From: Actinoplanes campanulatus
GTDB lineage: Bacteria > Actinomycetota > Actinomycetes > Mycobacteriales > Micromonosporaceae
DNA: 64,000 nucleotides
Direction of reading: 5' to 3'
NCBI RefSeq assembly: GCF_014647795.1
Contig: NZ_BMPW01000002.1
Span: 186,001-250,000, forward strand
The notes under the pieces: model-generated
What the model saw: only the letters and a program-made list of their open reading frames with translations
The model's database searches: none
Told to the model about the DNA's origin: nothing
Part shown: piece after piece, positions 29,288-37,058 of the stretch
Layout of the letters: each line of letters begins with the position of its first letter
Position numbering within the stretch: the stretch's first letter is position 1
Position numbers and translations under genes: made by a program

Positions 29288-29312
29288 CGGCGGCTCGTAG
29301 TCGTAGAATCTG

Positions 29313-29347
29313 CCGCGCGGCCGGTTTCTCCGGCCGCGCGGTTTTTT
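29313..29347 (+). terminator. Strong intrinsic terminator after secG
   Basis: CCGCGCGGCCGG (29313-29324) pairs with CCGGCCGCGCGG (29330-29341) around a TTTCT loop and is followed by six T. This is the most classical terminator in the window. Confidence 0.93.
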
Positions 29348-29428
29348 GTCATCACCGTCCGGTTTGCTCCTCATCTCCGCTTCGAGCCGGACGGACCTTC
29401 GAGGCCCCTCGAGACAGGAGTGACGTCC

Positions 29429-29770
29429 GTGTCCAGTGGCAGCGCTATCCGCGGCAGCCGTGTCGGGTCCAGCCCGATGCGACCCGACGAGCGCACCGAA
29501 CCCGCTCCGCGCCGGCAGGTGACCTATTTCTGCTCGGCCGGACACGACAGCATCATCTGGTTCGCGGCCGAGGCCGCGATCCCCGAGACCTGGGATTGTC
29601 CGCGCTGCGGTCAGCCCGCCGGGCTCGACAGTTCCAACCCGCCGGGGCGGGCGCGCACCGAGCCGTACAAATCGCATCTGGCATATGTGAAGGAACGGCG
29701 CTCCGAGGAGGATGCCGCGGCGATTCTCGCCGAGGCGCTCGCCAAGGTCCGCCAGCGACGCGGCGAATGA
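29429..29770 (+). CDS. rbpA: RNA polymerase-binding protein RbpA
   Basis: A 113-residue RbpA, the actinobacterial factor that binds sigma group I and stabilises open complexes. The N-terminal tail (RGSRVGSS) is followed by the core domain with YFCSAGHD and CPRCG, a zinc-ribbon arrangement. The basic linker (PPGRARTEPYKSHLAYVKERR) leads to the sigma-interaction helix SEEDAAAILAEALAKVRQRR. The GTG at 29429 is nine bases from AGGAG; the upstream GTG at 29420 overlaps that site. In some actinobacteria it is induced by redox stress and by rifampicin-type drugs. Confidence 0.93.
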   Translation: MSSGSAIRGSRVGSSPMRPDERTEPAPRRQVTYFCSAGHDSIIWFAAEAAIPETWDCPRCGQPAGLDSSNPPGRARTEPYKSHLAYVKERRSEEDAAAILAEALAKVRQRRGE

Positions 29771-29776
29771 TCGACA

Positions 29777-29807
29777 GCGCACCGGCCGAGCGGGGCGGCC
29801 GGTGCGC
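29777..29807. terminator. Terminator between rbpA and the GNAT gene
   Basis: GCGCACCGGCCG (29777-29788) pairs with CGGCCGGTGCGC (29796-29807), twelve pairs with a seven-base loop, between two convergent genes. Confidence 0.7.
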
Positions 29808-29841
29808 TCCTCATCGGTTCACACCGGGCCGGTGTGTCCGC

Positions 29842-30447
29842 TCAGGCCAGTGGGCCGGTGTCGCGGGCCACGAAACGGGCGCCGGGGTCGGCGATCACCA
29901 GGTCCTCGAAGCCCAGCCGGCGGTAGAAGGCGTAGGCGCCGTGATTCTCCGCGGCCATGCCGAGATGCACCCCCGTGATCCCGGCCGCGCGCAGACCGTC
30001 CAGGAAGGCCCCCATCAGCCCACGGCCCAGGCCGCGGCCCTGCCATTCCGGCAGCAGGTCGATGTGCAGATGCGCCGGGTAGGGCGCGAACTCCGGCCGT
30101 AGCATCCGGTCCGGGTTGCGGTGCACCGCGAGAAGGTCGGTGTCGCGCGGATCGTCCGCCGCGAACCGGTCGACGGTGGCGGGTAACCACTCCGAGCGGT
30201 ACCACTCGACGAACGCCGGGGTGTCCGCCGTGCCCAGGATGTAGCCGACCGCCGCGCCGGTCCCGTCGTCGAGCACGTGCGCGTGCTCCGGCTCCCGGAT
30301 CACGTAGGGGACGGCCCAGACGTCGCCGAGCAGGCGGTCGGAGCTGTGCCTGCCGCGCGCGTCGCCACCGGACGCGGCGGTGCGCACACAGATGTCGTAG
30401 ATCGCGTCGAGGTCGCTGGGCCGGTAGGCGCGGATCGTCGGTTGCAC
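29842..30447 (-). CDS. GNAT family N-acetyltransferase
   Basis: A 201-residue GNAT acetyltransferase. The acetyl-CoA loop is LPEWQGRGLGRGLMGAFLDG near residue 135, preceded by the beta-strand HLHIDLL and followed by AAENHGAYAFYRRLGFEDL, the usual motif B. The N-terminal half (IRAYRPSDLDAIYDICVRTA) is also typical. The acceptor is unknown; the closest general type is the family annotated as acetyltransferase or hexosaminidase-linked in actinobacteria. The GTG at 30447 has no ribosome binding site, but TAGACT lies exactly seven bases upstream (30455-30460 on the plus strand), so it is probably leaderless. Confidence 0.87.
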   Translation of the reverse strand: MQPTIRAYRPSDLDAIYDICVRTAASGGDARGRHSSDRLLGDVWAVPYVIREPEHAHVLDDGTGAAVGYILGTADTPAFVEWYRSEWLPATVDRFAADDPRDTDLLAVHRNPDRMLRPEFAPYPAHLHIDLLPEWQGRGLGRGLMGAFLDGLRAAGITGVHLGMAAENHGAYAFYRRLGFEDLVIADPGARFVARDTGPLA

Positions 30448-30553
30448 CCCGGGGAGTCTAGGACTGTGGCGGCGATCACAGTCGCGGCGCCAACCTTTCG
30501 CCGGGACGCGCGTCTACTCCTGCGACAAGGCACCGATGATCAGGAGAGTCCCG

Positions 30554-31012
30554 ATGCGTTTCTCGACCCGTGGCCTGAGCCTCACCCTCGGCGCGGCGGC
30601 CGTGCTGGGGATCGGCGGGCTGTCGGCCGCCGCGTTCGCCGACGACGCCGCGCCCACCCCGAAGCCGTCCCCGACGGTCACGGCGCCGACCGCCGAGCCG
30701 GTCCCGAGCCCCAGCGGCGAGGCGACGACGGAGCCCGCCCCGAGCCCCAGCGGCGAGGCGACGACGCCCGGGCCCGCCGACCCGGCAGCATCCCCCGCGC
30801 CGGTCACCGGGCAGGAGCCGACAGCGTCCCCGGCGCCGGCCACCGGCTACAAGGACCCGACGCCCGCGCCGTCCGCGAAGGTCACCGTGACCAAGGCGCC
30901 CCCGAAGCCCGCCGTCACACCGGGAAAGCCGGCCGTCACCCGGGCGCCGGAGACACCGGCTGCCACCCGGGCGCCGCAGAAGCCGGCCGTCACGCCGTCG
31001 CGGTCACGCTGA
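30554..31012 (+). CDS. Secreted Pro/Thr/Ala-rich low-complexity protein
   Basis: A 152-residue exported protein without a recognisable fold. The signal peptide (MRFSTRGLSLTLGAAAVLGI...) ends at a probable signal peptidase I site AFA-DD near residue 31. The remainder is disordered, made of Thr/Pro/Ala and Lys/Pro stretches. It includes an exact-type tandem repeat EP-PSPSGEATT and several KPAVT/APxTPAAT units. Such proteins often lie in the cell wall and may be O-mannosylated (family-level knowledge, not shown). AGGAGA precedes the ATG. It is immediately upstream of an ECF sigma gene and may be its target or co-regulated. Confidence 0.75.
   Translation: MRFSTRGLSLTLGAAAVLGIGGLSAAAFADDAAPTPKPSPTVTAPTAEPVPSPSGEATTEPAPSPSGEATTPGPADPAASPAPVTGQEPTASPAPATGYKDPTPAPSAKVTVTKAPPKPAVTPGKPAVTRAPETPAATRAPQKPAVTPSRSR
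30695..30766 (+). repeat. 36-base tandem duplication within the secreted protein gene
   Basis: Units 30695-30730 and 30731-30766 differ by only a few bases near their 5' ends and encode EPVPSPSGEATT and EPAPSPSGEATT. It is an in-frame tandem repeat, probably variable between strains. Confidence 0.85.
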
Positions 31013-31059
31013 CCCGGCGGGTACCGTTCGTTCCCGCCGCCTGACCCCGAGGTTCGCCT

Positions 31060-31635
31060 GTGCTCTCCGTTCTGCCCTTCCCCGCCCTGTTCGCCTGGCT
31101 GCGGGGCCTGTCCGCCGAGGTGCGCGCGGCCGGCCGCGGCGACCCGGGCGGGGCCCCGGCGATCAACGAGCTCTACCACAGCCGGCGGCTCAGCCTGGTC
31201 CGGCTGGCGGTGCTGATGGTCGACGACCTGCCGACGGCGGAGGACGTCGTGCAGGACGTGTTCACGGCGCTCTACCGGCGACACGGACCGGATCTGCGCG
31301 GGGTGACGGACCCGAACGCGTACCTCGTGACCGGGGTGACGAACGCGGCGCGCTCGGCGCTGCGCCGCCGCCGCACCGCCCGCGCCTATGTCGCTCCGCC
31401 GCCGAGGGCGATCCCGGCCGCGGAGGACGAGGCGCTGCTCGGGGAGAGCGACCGCGAGATGATGCGGGCGCTGCGCGGCCTGACCGTCCGGCAGCGGCAG
31501 GTGCTGGTGCTGCGCTACTGGTCGGAGCTCTCCGAGGGGGAGATCGCCGATACGTTGCGGGTCTCCCGCGGCACGGTCAAGTCGACGGCGCACCGGGCGC
31601 TGTCGATCCTGCGCGAGCGACTGGGGGAGCGGTGA
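31060..31635 (+). CDS. ECF sigma factor
   Basis: A 191-residue ECF sigma factor. Region 2 is LYHSRRLSLVRLAVLMVDDL...AEDVVQDVFTALYRRH, then DPNAYLVTGVTNAARSALRRRR. Region 4 is LTVRQRQVLVLRYWSELSEGEIADTLRVSRGTVKSTAHRAL. The first 25 residues (LPFPALFAWLRGLSAEV) are hydrophobic and unusual, perhaps membrane-touching. The GTG at 31060 lies 47 bases after the secreted protein. It overlaps the next gene by four bases (GTGA), a membrane protein placed as a candidate anti-sigma factor. This repeats the sigma plus membrane-protein arrangement at 10.6-11.8 kb. Confidence 0.9.
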   Translation: MLSVLPFPALFAWLRGLSAEVRAAGRGDPGGAPAINELYHSRRLSLVRLAVLMVDDLPTAEDVVQDVFTALYRRHGPDLRGVTDPNAYLVTGVTNAARSALRRRRTARAYVAPPPRAIPAAEDEALLGESDREMMRALRGLTVRQRQVLVLRYWSELSEGEIADTLRVSRGTVKSTAHRALSILRERLGER

Positions 31636-32111
31636 CCGACGAGGTGGAGCGCAGGTTGCGCAGCGCACTGACGGCCCGGGCCGGGCAGATCACCGCGGAA
31701 CGGCTGCGGTTCGAGCCGCCGCCGACGATGGCCACGGCCCGTGCGCCGGTGCGGCGCGGATGGTGGGCCGCGACCGCGATCGCGATCACGACGGCGGCCG
31801 CCGGGGTGGCGCTGGGATTCACGCTGCTCACCGGCCCTTCCGAGCCGGCACCGATCCTTCCCGCCGATCCCGGGCCCGGCACGTCGCCGCCCGCCCCGGC
31901 CGTGTCACCCGCGCCGTCCGGGCCGTCGCCCGCCGGTCCGTCGCCCTCGTCGGCCCCGGCGACGCCGAGCCGGGCGATCACCACCACGCCGTCGAGGACG
32001 GGGGCCGGACCGGAGACGTCCGCGCCGACGAGGGCCGAGCCGGAGACATCCCCGCCGACGGCGACGGGGACGAGGTCGGTCACCGCCGGACCGCAGGTGA
32101 CGCCGGGCTAG
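31632..32111 (+). CDS. Single-pass membrane protein with Pro/Thr-rich exterior
   Basis: A 159-residue protein of unknown family. About 50 cytoplasmic residues (VERRLRSALTARAGQITAE...) precede one membrane segment, GWWAATAIAITTAAAGVALG near residue 55. The rest is a disordered Pro/Ser/Thr/Ala-rich exterior with no domain. Its start overlaps the ECF sigma stop, so both are made together. By topology and position it may be a minimal anti-sigma factor, although no zinc-binding HxxxCxxC or other anti-sigma motif is present. The composition resembles the secreted protein two genes upstream. Confidence 0.65.
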   Translation: MTDEVERRLRSALTARAGQITAERLRFEPPPTMATARAPVRRGWWAATAIAITTAAAGVALGFTLLTGPSEPAPILPADPGPGTSPPAPAVSPAPSGPSPAGPSPSSAPATPSRAITTTPSRTGAGPETSAPTRAEPETSPPTATGTRSVTAGPQVTPG

Positions 32112-32153
32112 AGATCATTCCCGGTACGCGTGACCTCGTCCCGCCTCATCCAG

Positions 32154-32278
32154 CCCGTTCCGTCCGGTCGGCGCGTGCTTGCTGCCCGCTCCGGCCCGTG
32201 CCGCGCCCGCCGGGCGTAGATCGGTGGCCGGGTGGGCGCACACGGTCGGCCTGGCCGCGGGTGGGCGCACACGGTCGG
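32154..32278. repeat. Dispersed repeat copy plus 20-base tandem motifs
   Basis: Bases 32154-32232 are, in reverse orientation, about 80 percent identical by eye to 14767-14842 inside the MITE-like element (shared core GCCCGGCGGG and CGGCCACCGATCT in the other strand). It is followed by two identical copies of GGGTGGGCGCACACGGTCGG at 32230-32249 and 32259-32278, 29 bases apart. Confidence 0.6.
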
Positions 32279-32477
32279 GCGGTCGAAGCCGTGGTGACCG
32301 CACACGGAAGACGGCGCGTGCGCGGCCATCACGGCTATATGCCGCGTAGGCGACCACGACATCGCCGCTGTGTGCGCCCACCCACCCTGGTGGAACCGCG
32401 ACCACCCGGCCCGGCGACAGGCCGGAGCCGGAAGCGGAACGCGGACCTCGACCACGAAAGATCGCTGGACGGCGACG

Positions 32478-32506
32478 GTCCCGGGCGCGTCACGCGCCCG
32501 GGACCG
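32478..32506 (-). terminator. Terminator after pgl
   Basis: GGTCCCGGGCGCGT (32478-32491) and ACGCGCCCGGGACC (32493-32506) are exact reverse complements around a single C. It lies 19 bases past the pgl stop and closes the pentose phosphate operon. Confidence 0.75.
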
Positions 32507-32524
32507 GAATGGCCGGGGTGGGGG

Positions 32525-33271
32525 TCAGGCCCGTGTGGGCACGTTCGCCGCCGCTGCCTGGTCCAGCAGCCAGAGCGTCCTCTGTACGCCGGACGCGCTC
32601 GCCGCCGGCAGATGACCGCCGGAGAGGACGGTGCCGATGGGGGCGGCCTTGTCCGGGCCGGCCGCGATCAGCCACACCTCGTCGGCGCTCTGGATGGTGG
32701 ACAGGGTGAGGGTGACCCGGACCGGCGGCGGCTTCGGGCTGTCGAAGGTGGCGGCCGTCGTGCCGGTCTGCTGGAGCACCGGGTGGTCGGGGAAGAGCGA
32801 CGCCACGTGCCCGTCCTCGCCGACGCCGAGCATCAGCACGTCGAACCGGGGGAGCGCGGCGCCCGGTTCCGCGGCGGCGGCCAGTTCGGACGCGTAGCCG
32901 GCCGCGGCGGCCACCGCGTCGGCGCCGTCCGGGCCGTCCGAGGCGGGCATGGCGTGCACCCGGGCCGGATCCAGCGGCAGCTTGTCCAGCAGGGCGTCGC
33001 GCGCCTGGGTCTCGTTGCGGTCCGGGTCGCCGGACGGCAGGTAGCGCTCGTCACCCCACCACAGGTCCACCCGGGACCAGTCGATGGCGGCGGAGGCCGG
33101 CAGTTCGCGGACCGCGCGCAGCACCTTGGCCGCGACCCGGCCGCCGGTCAGCACCACACTCGCCGATCCGTGCACCGCCTGCGCGTCGATGATCTTGATG
33201 GCGAGACGTGCCGCCACCGTGGACGCCAGGATGTCGGCGTCCGGTACCACCACGACCACGGTCTCACTCAA
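32525..33271 (-). CDS. pgl: 6-phosphogluconolactonase
   Basis: A 248-residue lactonase, second step of the oxidative pentose phosphate pathway. Motifs are VVLTGGRVAAKVL near residue 40, VDLWWGDERYLP near 68 and LMLGVGEDGHVASLFPDH near 145; the last holds the catalytic His region. It reads MSETVVVVVPDAD from a TTG at 33271, with AAGGAG eight bases upstream, so the TTG start is supported. It is the last gene of tkt-tal-zwf-opcA-pgl and follows opcA after 62 bases that contain a hairpin. Confidence 0.95.
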   Translation of the reverse strand: MSETVVVVVPDADILASTVAARLAIKIIDAQAVHGSASVVLTGGRVAAKVLRAVRELPASAAIDWSRVDLWWGDERYLPSGDPDRNETQARDALLDKLPLDPARVHAMPASDGPDGADAVAAAAGYASELAAAAEPGAALPRFDVLMLGVGEDGHVASLFPDHPVLQQTGTTAATFDSPKPPPVRVTLTLSTIQSADEVWLIAAGPDKAAPIGTVLSGGHLPAASASGVQRTLWLLDQAAAANVPTRA

Positions 33272-33290
33272 TTGAGTCTCTCCTTGTGAA

Positions 33291-33323
33291 GAGGCCGCCC
33301 GCCGCGGTGCGGTGGGCGGCCTC
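33291..33323 (-). terminator. Hairpin between opcA and pgl
   Basis: GAGGCCGCCC (33291-33300) pairs with GGGCGGCCTC (33314-33323), ten pairs. It lies between two operon genes just ahead of the pgl ribosome binding site, so it is more likely a processing or partial-termination point than an operon end. Confidence 0.45.
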
Positions 33324-33333
33324 GATACTGAAA

Positions 33334-34317
33334 TCAGACGGCGGAACCGGCGATCGCGGCCAGCGCCGGATCCTTCCAGACGTGCACCCGGTTCGGGTTG
33401 CGGTGCTCCAGCCCGGACATGCCGGCCATCGCGCCGAGCGCGTCCGCGTAGATCTGGTCGGCGTCCAGCCGGCGCAGCTCCTCGGCCAGCTCGTCACCGA
33501 CCGGCCGCTTCGGCAGGGGCATGTAGCGGTCCTCCTGGCCGGTACGGCTGAACAGCGCCGTGCCCTCCTCGCGGGTGACCCGGACGCAGTCGCCGTTCTC
33601 GCACTGCAACTCCACCGAGTACATCCGGGGGGCCCGGTCGGTGTGCTCCAGCACCGGCTCGATGCCGAGACGGGCTTTCAGCCAGCCGAGCATGAGCCAG
33701 GCGGTGGGGTCGCGGTCCGGCGCCACGATCTTCGCACCGGTGACCCGGGCCTCGGTGCTGTCGAAGGCGCCGGCCACCAGCGTCCGCCACAGCGTGATCC
33801 GGGTCCAGGTGAGGTCGGTGTCGCCGGGCGCGTAGTCGGCGGCCCGTTGCCGGAGCGCTGCCACCGGGTCGGGCGACTGCGCGCTGTCGGTGATCCGCCG
33901 GTCGGCGACCACGCCCAGGAAGTCGTTGGCGATCATGTTCGGCGGCTCCTCGTGCCACCAGGTGACCACCGGGACGTCCGGGGCGAGCAGCGGCATGACG
34001 ACCGACTCGGCGTGCAGCGCGAGACGCCCGTACATCCGCATGACCACCGCCTCGGCCGGGCCCAGGCGACCGCCCACGACGATCTCCGCGTCCAGCCGGC
34101 TGCGGCCCTCGACGTCCGAGCGGACCACGATGAGCAGCCGGCAGGGGTGCGCGGCGGCGGCGATGGTAGCCGCCGCCTCGGCCTCCCGGACCTTCTTCTC
34201 CTCGACCACCGAGACCAGGGTCAGTGCCAGGCCGGAGGCCACGCCACCGGCGCTGCGGCGCTCCGCGGCCAGGGCCTTGACGACCTCGGTGCCGGTGGTG
34301 TCCCACAAACCGATCAT
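33334..34317 (-). CDS. opcA: Glucose-6-phosphate dehydrogenase assembly protein OpcA
   Basis: A 327-residue OpcA, the actinobacterial/cyanobacterial activator of G6PDH oligomerisation and redox response. Recognised blocks are MIGLWDTTGTEVVKALAAER at the start, VMPLLAPDVPVVTWWHEEPP in the middle and DRRITDSAQS after it. The ATG at 34317 overlaps the zwf stop by four bases (ATGA), so it is coupled to zwf, its partner. The frame runs open upstream into zwf; starting there is unlikely. Standard length. Confidence 0.93.
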   Translation of the reverse strand: MIGLWDTTGTEVVKALAAERRSAGGVASGLALTLVSVVEEKKVREAEAAATIAAAAHPCRLLIVVRSDVEGRSRLDAEIVVGGRLGPAEAVVMRMYGRLALHAESVVMPLLAPDVPVVTWWHEEPPNMIANDFLGVVADRRITDSAQSPDPVAALRQRAADYAPGDTDLTWTRITLWRTLVAGAFDSTEARVTGAKIVAPDRDPTAWLMLGWLKARLGIEPVLEHTDRAPRMYSVELQCENGDCVRVTREEGTALFSRTGQEDRYMPLPKRPVGDELAEELRRLDADQIYADALGAMAGMSGLEHRNPNRVHVWKDPALAAIAGSAV

Positions 34318-35831
34318 GCCCGCCTCCAGGTGCGGCCCTCGCGCGCCAGCATCTCGTCGGAAGCCCGGGGGCCCCACTCACCGGACCGGTACGGCTCCGG
34401 TTTCGTGCCCGCCCAGGCGGCCTCCAGAGGGTCGATGACCCGCCAGGACTGCTCGATCTCGGCGGCGTCCGGGAAGAGCGTCCGGTCGCCGATCAGCACG
34501 TCCAGGACCAGACGCTCGTACGCCTCCGGGCTGGACTCGGTGAACGCCTCGCCGTACTGGAAGTCCATCGCGATGTCGCGGACCTCCATCGACGTGCCCG
34601 GCACCTTGGACCCGAACTTCAGGACCACGCCCTCGTCCGGCTGCACCCGGATGACGAGCTGGTTGTGGCCCAGCATCTCCACGTCGGCCGGGTCGAAGGG
34701 CAGGTGCGGCGCCTTCTTGAACATGATCGCGATCTCGGTGACCCGGCGGGGCATCCGCTTGCCGACCCGGACGTAGAACGGGACACCCGCCCAGCGCCGG
34801 TTCTGGATGCCGAGGCGGACCGCCGCGTACGTCTCGGTGATGGAGTCGGCCGGGATGTTCGGCTCCTCCAGGTAACCCACGGCACGCTCGCCGGCGACCC
34901 AGCCGGGAAGGTACTGTCCGCGGACGGAGCCGGTGGTGATGTCGGCCGGCAGACTGATCGCCCTGAGGACCTTGAGCTTCTCCGCCCGTACCTCCTGGGG
35001 GTCGAAGCTCGTCGGCTCCTCCATGCCGACCAGCGCGAGCAGTTGCAGCAGATGGTTCTGCAGCACGTCGCGGGCGGCGCCGGAGGCGTCGTAGAAGGCG
35101 GCCCGGGTGCCGATGCCGACGTCCTCGGCCATGGTGATCTGCACGCTGTCGACGTACTTCGAGTTCCACACCGGCTCGAACAGGCTGTTCGCGAAGCGCA
35201 GGGCCAGGATGTTCTGGACCGTCTCCTTGCCGAGGTAGTGGTCGATCCGGAAGACGTCCTCCGGGATGAACACGTCGTCGACGAGCTCGTTGAGCTGCAC
35301 GGCGCTCTGGAAGTCGTGGCCGAACGGCTTCTCCACGACGACCCGGCGCCAGCCGCCGGACTTCGACGGGTCGGCCATGCCGGTGCGGTTGAGCTGGTTG
35401 AGCACCAGCGGGAAGGCGGCGGGCGGGATGGAGAAGTAGAAGGCCGCGTTGCCGGCGATGCCGTTGCGCTCCTTCAGCTCGTCCAGTGTGCTCGCGAGAT
35501 GGTCGAAGGCCTCGTCGTCGTCGAACGAGCCGGGAATGAAGTGGAATCGCTCGGAGAGGCGCTGCCAGACGTCGTCGCGCCACGGGGTCCGGGCGCCCTT
35601 CTTGGCGGCCGCGTGGGCGAGCGACTCGAAGCTGCCGTCACCCCAGTCGGCGCGGGCGTAGCCCACCACCACGAAGCCGGGGGGAAGCAGACCACGGTTG
35701 GCCAGGTCGTACACGGCCGGGATGAGTTTCTTTCGGGACAGGTCGCCGGTGACCCCGAAGATCACCAGAGCGCAGGGCTCCGGGATCCGTGGGAGCCTTC
35801 GGTCCTGTGCGGTGCGCAGCGGATTACCCAC
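34314..35831 (-). CDS. zwf: Glucose-6-phosphate 1-dehydrogenase
   Basis: A 505-residue G6PDH, first step of the oxidative pentose phosphate pathway and main NADPH source. The dinucleotide motif is VIFGVTGDLSRKKL near residue 23; the active site is FRIDHYLGKETVQNI near 200; the lysine motif VVEKPFGHD is upstream of it. The start is a GTG at 35831 (MGNPLRTAQDRRLPRI) behind GATGAGAA. A 15-pair hairpin separates it from tal, and opcA overlaps its 3' end. Confidence 0.96.
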   Translation of the reverse strand: MGNPLRTAQDRRLPRIPEPCALVIFGVTGDLSRKKLIPAVYDLANRGLLPPGFVVVGYARADWGDGSFESLAHAAAKKGARTPWRDDVWQRLSERFHFIPGSFDDDEAFDHLASTLDELKERNGIAGNAAFYFSIPPAAFPLVLNQLNRTGMADPSKSGGWRRVVVEKPFGHDFQSAVQLNELVDDVFIPEDVFRIDHYLGKETVQNILALRFANSLFEPVWNSKYVDSVQITMAEDVGIGTRAAFYDASGAARDVLQNHLLQLLALVGMEEPTSFDPQEVRAEKLKVLRAISLPADITTGSVRGQYLPGWVAGERAVGYLEEPNIPADSITETYAAVRLGIQNRRWAGVPFYVRVGKRMPRRVTEIAIMFKKAPHLPFDPADVEMLGHNQLVIRVQPDEGVVLKFGSKVPGTSMEVRDIAMDFQYGEAFTESSPEAYERLVLDVLIGDRTLFPDAAEIEQSWRVIDPLEAAWAGTKPEPYRSGEWGPRASDEMLAREGRTWRRA

Positions 35832-35863
35832 GTTCTCATCCTGCCAGTTTCATCGAAGGCGGA

Positions 35864-35896
35864 GCGGCCTGTCGCGGGAGCCCCGCGACAGGCCGC
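35864..35896 (-). terminator. Hairpin between tal and zwf
   Basis: GCGGCCTGTCGCGGG (35864-35878) and CCCGCGACAGGCCGC (35882-35896) form a perfect 15-pair stem. It may partly terminate tkt-tal transcripts before zwf or protect the mRNA end. Confidence 0.6.
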
Positions 35897-35908
35897 GAAC
35901 GCTGGTCG

Positions 35909-37018
35909 TCAGGAACCGGCCGCCTTGAGGGACGCCGCGACGCCCTCCAGCAGCTCGTTCCAGCTCGCCTCGAACTTCTCGACGCCCTCCTCCTCGAGGA
36001 CCTTGAACACGTCGGCGAAGTCGATGCCGGCCGCCGCAAGGTCGGTGAAGGCCTGGTGGGCGTCCGCGAAGTTGCCGGTCACCGTGTCGCCGCGGGTGGT
36101 GCCGTGGTCCTCGTACGCGAAGATCACCGGCTCCGGCATGGTGTTCACCGTGCCGAACGCGATCAGCTCCTCGACGTAGATGGTGTCGAGGAACTCCGGG
36201 TTCTTCGTGCCGGTCGACGCCCAGAGCGGGCGCTGCGGGTGGGCGCCGGCGGCGGCCAGGGCCTTCCAGCGGTCGGTGCCGAAGACCTCGGTGTACGCCT
36301 CGTACGCCAGCCGGGCGTTGGCGATGGCCGCCTTACCCTTGAGCGCCTTCGCCGCGTCCGAACCGATCTTGTCGAGGCGCTTGTCCACCTCGGTGTCCAC
36401 GCGCGAGACGAAGAACGAGGCGACCGACCCGATCTTGGACAGGTCGTGGCCGTTCGCCTTCGCCTTCTCCAGACCGGCCAGGAACGCGTCCATGACCGCG
36501 CGGTACCGCTCGACCGAGAAGATCAGCGTGACGTTGACGCTGATGCCCGCGGCCAGCACCTCGGTGATGGCGGGCAGGCCGGCCAGCGTCGCCGGGATCT
36601 TGATGAACAGGTTGGGCCGGTCGACCAGCCACCACAGCGTCTTCGCCTCGGCGACCGTGGACGCGGTCTCGTGCGCCTTGCGCGGGTCCACCTCGATGGA
36701 CACCCGGCCGTCGACGCCGTTCGACGTGTCGTACGCCGGGCGCATGACGTCGCTCGCCCAGCGCACGTCCTTGGCGGTCATCAGACGGACGGCCTCCTCG
36801 ACCGTCACCTTCTGGAGCGCCAGGTCACGCAGCTGCTCGTCGTACGCATGCGCGTCGGAGAGCGCCTTCTGGAAGATGCTCGGGTTCGTGGTCACGCCGA
36901 CCACGTGCTGCTCGGTGCGCATCTTGTCCAGCGAGCCGCTGGTCAGACGCACCCGGGAGAGGTCGTCGAGCCACACCGCCACGCCCTGCGCGGACAGCTC
37001 GGCAAGTCTGTCGGTCAT
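35909..37018 (-). CDS. tal: Transaldolase
   Basis: A 369-residue transaldolase of the actinobacterial type (TalB-like, with C-terminal extension). The Schiff-base lysine is in [16 protein letters not shown] near residue 140; [13 protein letters not shown] near 45 and [19 protein letters not shown] are the other conserved segments. It moves dihydroxyacetone units in the non-oxidative pentose phosphate pathway. The ATG at 37018 is preferred to the frame start at 37027 because GAGGGA lies just upstream. It follows tkt after 40 bases. Confidence 0.96.
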   Translation of the reverse strand: MTDRLAELSAQGVAVWLDDLSRVRLTSGSLDKMRTEQHVVGVTTNPSIFQKALSDAHAYDEQLRDLALQKVTVEEAVRLMTAKDVRWASDVMRPAYDTSNGVDGRVSIEVDPRKAHETASTVAEAKTLWWLVDRPNLFIKIPATLAGLPAITEVLAAGISVNVTLIFSVERYRAVMDAFLAGLEKAKANGHDLSKIGSVASFFVSRVDTEVDKRLDKIGSDAAKALKGKAAIANARLAYEAYTEVFGTDRWKALAAAGAHPQRPLWASTGTKNPEFLDTIYVEELIAFGTVNTMPEPVIFAYEDHGTTRGDTVTGNFADAHQAFTDLAAAGIDFADVFKVLEEEGVEKFEASWNELLEGVAASLKAAGS

Positions 37019-37058
37019 TTCCCTCAACTCCTGAATGAAGGTCGCAGGTGGTAGGAGC

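Larger units (their letters stand above)
32112..32524. other. 413-base intergenic region with repeats, no gene
   Basis: No convincing gene is seen. The stretch contains a second copy of the dispersed repeat, two 20-base direct repeats, an inverted copy of their GGGTGGGCGCACAC part at 32370-32383, and a terminator near its right end. The open frames here have no ribosome binding sites or recognisable motifs. Confidence 0.6.

Noticed and set aside
34665-36179. 504-codon plus-strand frame opposite zwf and tal
   Set aside because: Crosses two real genes and their hairpin on the other strand; shadow composition.
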